Source: Pseudomonadota bacterium (GTDB lineage: Bacteria; Pseudomonadota; Gammaproteobacteria; Xanthomonadales; Xanthomonadaceae). From it: a DNA stretch of 9,837 nucleotides. The translations under genes and the position numbers were made by a program. Location: assembly GCA_023391775.1 (NCBI GenBank), contig JAEWAG010000248.1:1-9837 (forward strand). The letters are read 5' to 3'. Of this stretch, positions 5,729 to 9,837 are shown in pieces; within the stretch, counting starts at the first letter, position 1; each line of letters opens with the position of its first letter. The notes under the pieces are model-generated. The model worked only from the letters and a program-made list of their open reading frames with translations, ran no database searches and was not told where the DNA came from.

Positions 5729-7873
5729 GTGAGTCCTCGCCGTAACCCGTCCCTACCGATCCGCCTGCCCGTGCCAAGCCGCAGCGCCGTCGCCGTGCGC
5801 ATTGCGCTGGCCGGCCTGGCCCTGGCCCTGCCCGCCCTGCCGGCACTGGCCGATGAACCGGGCGGGTCCGCCGCCACTGAACTGGACGCGGTTCTGGTGG
5901 TCGCGCAACGTGCCAGCCGCGCCAGCAGTGGCGCCACCAACCTCGACCTGGAAATCAGGGAGACCCCGCAGTCGATCAGCGTGGTCTCGTCCGAGCAGAT
6001 GCGTGTCTTTGGCGTCGACAGTGTCAACGAGGCCCTGCGCCTGGCCACCGGCGTGCAGGTGGACGAATGGGAGACCAACCGCACCAGCTACAGCTCGCGC
6101 GGCTTCGACATCCTCAACACCCAGATCGACGGCGTGGGCATGCCCAACAGCTGGGGCATCTCCACCGGGGCATTCGACACCGCCGGCTACGAGAAGGTCG
6201 AAGTGATCCGCGGTGCCAACGGCCTGCTGACCGGGGTGGGCAACGCGGCCGGCACCATCAACTACGTGCGCAAGCGCCCGACCAACGATCGCCAGGGCTC
6301 GCTGGGTCTCAGCTACGGCTCCTGGAGCACGCTGCGCGCCGAGGCGGATTACTCGACCCCGTTCACCGCCGACGGCACCTGGGCCGGCCGCGTGGTGGCC
6401 GCGCACGAGGAGGGCGATTCCTGGCTGCGCGCCAACCGCAACGAACGCGACTTCGCCTACGGCGTGGTCGACGGGCAGATCGGCGAGAACGGCACCCTGG
6501 CCCTGGGCTGGTCGTACCAGCGCGCCAAGTCCGACGGGATCATGTGGGGCGCGCTGCTGTTCGGGAACAACGACGGCAGCCAGGCGCAGTGGCCGACCAG
6601 CGCCACCACCACCCAGGACTGGACGTACTGGAACACCACCAACCAGGCCGCCTTCGTCGAGTACACCCACCGCCTGGGCGACGCCTGGCAGCTCAAGGCC
6701 GCCTACAACCACCGCCGCTCAACCGGCAACGACCGCATGTTCTACGCCTACGTCGGCGCTGACGGCCTGGATCCGGACACCGGCCTGGGCCTCAACGGCT
6801 ATCCCTGGGGTGGCGAGGACCGGCAGACCGCGCACCTGGGTTCGCTGGTGCTGGATGGCCGCTTCCAGTGGCTGGGCCGCGAGCACGAGCTGGTGCTGGG
6901 CGCCAGCGTGTCGCGCAGCGATACCGATGGCTGGGAATACGCCGCCGACCCGGCCTCGCCGGCGTGGGGCGCGCTGCCGGCTTTCCCGTATCCCACCGAC
7001 GCCATCCCGGAGCCGGCCTGGGGCGAGGGCACCCTTTATTCGGTCCTGGACCAGCGGCTGAAGCGTGCGTTCGGCACCACCCGCATCGCCCTTACCGAGC
7101 GCTTCAAGGCCATCGTCGGCGCCAACTTCGCCGAGTACAGGCGCAACGGCAGCCTCTACGCCGCGCCATTCGACCAGACCACCCGCCATACCAGCCCCTA
7201 TGCCGGCCTGACCTATGACTTCAGTGATCAGGTGCTGGGCTATGTCAGCTATTCGGACCTCTACCAGCCGCAGGACCAGGTCGACGAAGACGACCGCTAC
7301 CTCGATCCCAGCAAGGGCGTGAACTACGAGGCCGGCATCAAGGCCAGCTGGCTGGACGGGGGCCTGCTGACCACGGTGGCCCTGTTCAAGGCCGACCAGC
7401 AGAACCTGGCGACGCCGGTGGGCTTCAGCGACCTTGGCACCTACATCTACGCCGGCGTGGACGTGGAATCGCGTGGCATCGAACTGGAAGCCGTCGGCCG
7501 GATCACCGAGCACCTGGACCTGGTCGCCGGCTACACCGCGCTGGAACTGGACGGCCTGGACGGCGACGACACCTATTCGTGGGTGCCGCGGCGCAGCGCC
7601 AACCTGCTGCTCAGCGGACGCCTGCCGGGTTACGAGGCGTTTTCCTGGGGCCTGGGCGGGCGCTGGCAGGGCCGCATCTCCAATGGCGCGGTCCGCCAGG
7701 ACGGCTATGCGGTGCTGAACGCCTATGCGGCCTGGGAGTTCCTGCCCAATGCCAGCGTGCGGCTCAACGCCGGCAACATCGGCGACGAGAAGTACATCAA
7801 CACGCTGCGTTATGGCGCCGGCTACTACGGCGCCCCGCGCAACTACACCCTGAGCCTGGACTGGCGTTTCTGA
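5729..7873 (+). CDS. TonB-dependent siderophore receptor (FhuE-like outer-membrane receptor)
   Basis: This 714-residue protein imports a ferric siderophore across the outer membrane using TonB energy. It has a signal peptide with hydrophobic core IALAGLALALPALPALA, probably cleaved after ALA at residue 41, then a TonB-box-like LDAVLVVAQ (52-60). The plug domain spans about 73-182: IRETPQSISVVSSEQM, ALRLATGVQV, YSSRGFDI, QIDGVGMP, EKVEVIRGANGLLTGVGNAAG and INYVRKRPT. A 22-strand barrel follows, with PYAGLTYDFSDQVLGYVSYSDLY, a KGVNYEAGIK segment and a terminal aromatic (DWRF), the usual outer-membrane assembly signal. The pattern fits the siderophore-receptor subfamily containing FhuE (hydroxamate ligands); the actual ligand is unknown. 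There is no N-terminal signalling domain, so no FecA-type sigma/anti-sigma control is expected. The start is GTG 5729, with CCGGAG ending 6 bases upstream; an in-frame ATG at 5618 would bury the signal peptide. It leads an operon with DUF3649 and PepSY genes. Confidence 0.95.
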   Translation: MSPRRNPSLPIRLPVPSRSAVAVRIALAGLALALPALPALADEPGGSAATELDAVLVVAQRASRASSGATNLDLEIRETPQSISVVSSEQMRVFGVDSVNEALRLATGVQVDEWETNRTSYSSRGFDILNTQIDGVGMPNSWGISTGAFDTAGYEKVEVIRGANGLLTGVGNAAGTINYVRKRPTNDRQGSLGLSYGSWSTLRAEADYSTPFTADGTWAGRVVAAHEEGDSWLRANRNERDFAYGVVDGQIGENGTLALGWSYQRAKSDGIMWGALLFGNNDGSQAQWPTSATTTQDWTYWNTTNQAAFVEYTHRLGDAWQLKAAYNHRRSTGNDRMFYAYVGADGLDPDTGLGLNGYPWGGEDRQTAHLGSLVLDGRFQWLGREHELVLGASVSRSDTDGWEYAADPASPAWGALPAFPYPTDAIPEPAWGEGTLYSVLDQRLKRAFGTTRIALTERFKAIVGANFAEYRRNGSLYAAPFDQTTRHTSPYAGLTYDFSDQVLGYVSYSDLYQPQDQVDEDDRYLDPSKGVNYEAGIKASWLDGGLLTTVALFKADQQNLATPVGFSDLGTYIYAGVDVESRGIELEAVGRITEHLDLVAGYTALELDGLDGDDTYSWVPRRSANLLLSGRLPGYEAFSWGLGGRWQGRISNGAVRQDGYAVLNAYAAWEFLPNASVRLNAGNIGDEKYINTLRYGAGYYGAPRNYTLSLDWRF

Positions 7874-7901
7874 CGCCGGCAACGCAGCAGACGCAGCCAC
7901 C

Positions 7902-8213
7902 ATGACCTCCACGTCCATCCGTCCCCGCCATCCACGCCTGCAACTGGCCGCACGGTTGGGGGCGGCCGTGGTCGGCGGCTATGCCTTCACCTGGGGTTTC
8001 ATCGCCGCCTCCATGGCCCTGCTGAGCAAGGCGGGCATGGATTTCCACGACGCGGAATTCCTGGGCAGCGGGCTGGGCCTGCTGTTGTGGCTGGCGGTGC
8101 TGCTGGGCGTGGTGTCCGGGCGTCGCCATCCGGGGTGGGCGTGGCTGGGGCTGGTCGGCGGCGGCGCGCTGCTGGCGGCCCTGGCCTCGTTCGTGCAGTC
8201 CACCATGGTCTGA
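7902..8213 (+). CDS. DUF3649-type small inner-membrane protein, iron-uptake associated
   Basis: This 103-residue protein has a basic N-terminus (residues 1-19) and three hydrophobic segments, about 19-41, 53-72 and 77-97. It resembles the DUF3649 family, short membrane proteins encoded between TonB-dependent receptors and PepSY-type membrane proteins; the GGYAFTWGF segment and the FHDAEFLGSGLGLLLWL stretch fit that pattern. No enzymatic motif is visible and the function is unknown; a helper role for the neighbouring PepSY protein is inferred from gene order only. It begins 28 bp after the receptor stop and ends 12 bp before the next start, so it belongs to the same transcript. There is no recognisable Shine-Dalgarno sequence before the ATG at 7902 (CGCAGCCACC), unlike the strong site of the next gene. 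Confidence 0.78.
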   Translation: MTSTSIRPRHPRLQLAARLGAAVVGGYAFTWGFIAASMALLSKAGMDFHDAEFLGSGLGLLLWLAVLLGVVSGRRHPGWAWLGLVGGGALLAALASFVQSTMV

Positions 8214-8219
8214 AGGAGG
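8214..8219 (+). promoter_or_regulatory. Strong ribosome-binding site for the PepSY gene
   Basis: AGGAGG lies 6 bases before the ATG at 8226 and directly follows the DUF3649 stop (TGA 8211-8213). It is a near-perfect Shine-Dalgarno sequence and fixes the start of the PepSY gene. Confidence 0.9.
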
Positions 8220-8225
8220 CCGCGC

Positions 8226-9837
8226 ATGTTCCAGAATTTCCGCCAGGCCATGGCGTGGCTGCACACCTGGTTCGGGCTGGTGCTCGGCTATGTGCTGATG
8301 GCCGCGTTCTTCTTCGGCGCGCTGTCGGTGTTCGACCGCGAGATCGACCGCTGGGCGCTGCCGGAGACGCGCTTCGAACCACAGCCGATGCCCTCGTTCG
8401 AGCAGGTGCTGCGTCCGGCCTTCGAGCGCCTGCAGCCGGATCCGGCCCTGGTCGAGGCGATGCGCCCGCGGGTGGACGGGCCGATGCCGGAGCGCCTGGA
8501 CCGCATCGCCTACTGGAGCGCCTACACCACGCACCGCGACCCGGTCCTGGCGATCTATGCCGGCTGGGAGGTGCCCGGCGCCAGGGACCCCGACGAGCAG
8601 CTGTACGCCCTGGGTACGATCGACCCGCGCGACGGCACGCCGCTGCCGGACGGCCAGCTGAAGATCGGCAGCGGGTTCTTCTATCCGATGCACTACAGCC
8701 TCACCCTGGACTGGAAGAACATCGGCTTCTGGATCGTGGGCCTGGCCGGCATGGCGATGCTCGCCGCGCTGGTCAGCGGCGTGGTCATGCACCGCAGGCT
8801 GTTCCGCGAGTTGTTCACCTTCCGCCCCGACAAGGCGCGCCTGCGCAGCGTGCTGGACCTGCACAACCTCACCGGCGTGGTCGCGCTGCCGTTCCATTTC
8901 TTCTTCGCCTTCACCGGCCTGCTGATCTTCGCCTCGACCTACTACTTCCCGGTCGGCCACACCCAGCTGCACGACCTGCACGAGCTGCACGAGCAGCACG
9001 AAGCCGCCGCGCTGGGCCTGCCGCACGGCCGTTCCGGCGTACCGGCGGGGCTGGCCAATGTCGATGCGATGGTGGCCGAGGCGCAGCGGCGCTGGGAAGC
9101 GCGTGGCATGGCCGGAGATGTCGGCTTCCTGGTGCTGCAGCACGTTGGCGACGCCAACGGCTACGTCAGCGTGTACCGCGCCGGCACCGACCGCATCGCC
9201 CTGGTCGGGCAGGGCATCCACTTCAAGGCCGACACCGGCCAGCTGCTGCGCGAGGACCCGCCGGCCACCCCGGCCTGGCGCGCGGCCGAGTTCCTCACCG
9301 GCCTGCACCTGCAGCACTTCCGCCACTGGCTGCTGCGCTGGCTGTACGTGCTGGGCGGGCTTGCCGGCGCCGTGTGCATCGCCACCGGCTTCCTGTTCTT
9401 CGTGGAAAAGCGCAAGCGCCAGCATGCGGCGCGCGGCAGCCAGGGCGCGCGGATCGTCGACGCGCTGGCGGTGGCCGCGGTGAGCGGCATGGTCCTGGCC
9501 ACGCTTGGCATCCTGGTCGCCAACCGCCTGCTGCCGGAGGACATGGCCGGTCGCGGTGACTGGGAGCGCTGGGCGTTCTGGGGCAGCTGGCTGCTGTCGC
9601 TGGTACACGCGGCCTGGCGCAGCGCGCCGGTGTCCCGCGGCCTGCCCAGCCCCGCTTGGCGCGAACAGGCCTGGGCGGTGGCCGTGCTGGCCCTGGCCGC
9701 GCCGCTGCTGAACTGGATAACCACCGGCGACCACCTGCTGCGAACCCTGGCCGCAGGCTACTGGCCGGTGGCCGGCATCGACCTCTCGCTGCTGGCGGTG
9801 GCCGTCATCGCCGGACTCACCGCGCTGCGCCTGGGAC
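8226..9837 (+). CDS. PepSY-associated membrane protein, putative ferrisiderophore reductase (partial at right edge)
   Basis: The frame is open from the ATG through the window end (537 codons) with no stop, so the C-terminus is missing. The N-terminus AWLHTWFGLVLGYVLMAAFFFGALSVF is typical of PepSY-associated transmembrane proteins. Helices are predicted near 16-37, 166-188, 216-239, 368-393, 411-434, 447-464, 483-499 and 519-535, with large periplasmic loops between the first and second (about 38-165) and between the third and fourth (about 240-367). Conserved-type histidines sit at or near membrane edges: His13, His156, His189, His213, His224, His361 and His367. Relatives such as Pseudomonas FoxB are inner-membrane haem-binding reductases that release iron from ferrisiderophores; that role is inferred here from family and the receptor-DUF3649 context. 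A histidine-rich stretch (245-267) follows the third helix. A DUF3325 gene often follows in such clusters and may lie beyond the edge. Confidence 0.9.
   Translation, partial: MFQNFRQAMAWLHTWFGLVLGYVLMAAFFFGALSVFDREIDRWALPETRFEPQPMPSFEQVLRPAFERLQPDPALVEAMRPRVDGPMPERLDRIAYWSAYTTHRDPVLAIYAGWEVPGARDPDEQLYALGTIDPRDGTPLPDGQLKIGSGFFYPMHYSLTLDWKNIGFWIVGLAGMAMLAALVSGVVMHRRLFRELFTFRPDKARLRSVLDLHNLTGVVALPFHFFFAFTGLLIFASTYYFPVGHTQLHDLHELHEQHEAAALGLPHGRSGVPAGLANVDAMVAEAQRRWEARGMAGDVGFLVLQHVGDANGYVSVYRAGTDRIALVGQGIHFKADTGQLLREDPPATPAWRAAEFLTGLHLQHFRHWLLRWLYVLGGLAGAVCIATGFLFFVEKRKRQHAARGSQGARIVDALAVAAVSGMVLATLGILVANRLLPEDMAGRGDWERWAFWGSWLLSLVHAAWRSAPVSRGLPSPAWREQAWAVAVLALAAPLLNWITTGDHLLRTLAAGYWPVAGIDLSLLAVAVIAGLTALRLG
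8967..9002 (+). repeat. Four tandem 9-bp units coding a His-x-x-His run
   Basis: Within the PepSY gene, four consecutive 9-bp units (CTGCACGAC, CTGCACGAG, CTGCACGAG, CAGCACGAA) encode LHD-LHE-LHE-QHE. With His245 before and His267 after, this gives six histidines in 23 residues of a predicted periplasmic loop. The near-identical codons suggest expansion of a short repeat by slippage. Confidence 0.85.

Noticed and set aside
5512..5745. 77-residue upstream ORF overlapping the receptor start
   Set aside because: It has no good ribosome-binding site, its composition is Arg/Pro/Ala-rich as expected of chance frames, and no domain is recognised.
4024..6084. 686-residue minus-strand open frame across gpmA and the intergenic gap
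   Set aside because: It runs antisense through gpmA and into the receptor gene and has low-complexity composition; it reflects high G+C.
7797..9734. 645-residue minus-strand open frame opposite the PepSY gene
   Set aside because: It is a Gln/His/Arg-rich antisense shadow of a clearly coding plus-strand gene and contains no domain.
1..9837. Search for a defence system, mobile element, CRISPR array or wholly new multi-gene system
   Set aside because: All confident genes belong to housekeeping, storage or iron-uptake families. No transposase, integrase, nuclease, terminal repeats or spacer-repeat array was seen.

Overview
The window is about 70% G+C, densely coded, with strong G/C at third codon positions. 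The gene set and the promoter style (a GCTACAAT-type -10 before gpmA) suggest a gammaproteobacterium of the Xanthomonadaceae/Lysobacteraceae (Stenotrophomonas, Pseudoxanthomonas, Luteimonas or relatives). This assignment is inferred from style and gene content, not from a marker gene.

Layout. Positions 1-296 (minus) hold the N-terminal part of a secreted cyclophilin-type peptidyl-prolyl isomerase that runs off the left edge. Divergent from it is a two-gene unit with overlapping ORFs (454-1736, plus): a PadR-type repressor and a multi-pass membrane protein with an N-terminal HAAS/DUF1700-like helical domain and a putative sensor domain. A hairpin at 1759-1782 separates this unit from two genes on the minus strand: an intracellular-type poly(3-hydroxybutyrate) depolymerase (phaZ, 1813-3090) and, upstream of it, a pirin (3164-4027). 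Divergent from pirin is gpmA (4219-4968), a cofactor-dependent phosphoglycerate mutase with its own promoter and a strong terminator.

After gpmA comes the longest gene-free stretch, about 720 bp, ending in what looks like an iron-regulated promoter: a Fur-box-like sequence filling the 17-bp spacer between TTGCGG and TTTAAT (5435-5463). It is followed by a roughly 260-nt GC-rich leader able to form several hairpins, then an iron-acquisition unit on the plus strand. That unit comprises a TonB-dependent siderophore receptor (5729-7873), a small three-helix DUF3649 protein (7902-8213) and a PepSY-associated membrane protein (8226 to beyond the right edge), probably an inner-membrane ferrisiderophore reductase. 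The likely logic is uptake of a ferric siderophore across the outer membrane, then reduction and release of iron at the inner membrane, with Fur repression when iron is sufficient.

I see no mobile element, CRISPR array, tRNA or rRNA. Most of the window is ordinary chromosomal content. The parts most worth a second look are the Fur-type promoter with its long structured leader, the histidine-rich repeat in the PepSY protein, and the possible operator palindrome upstream of padR.
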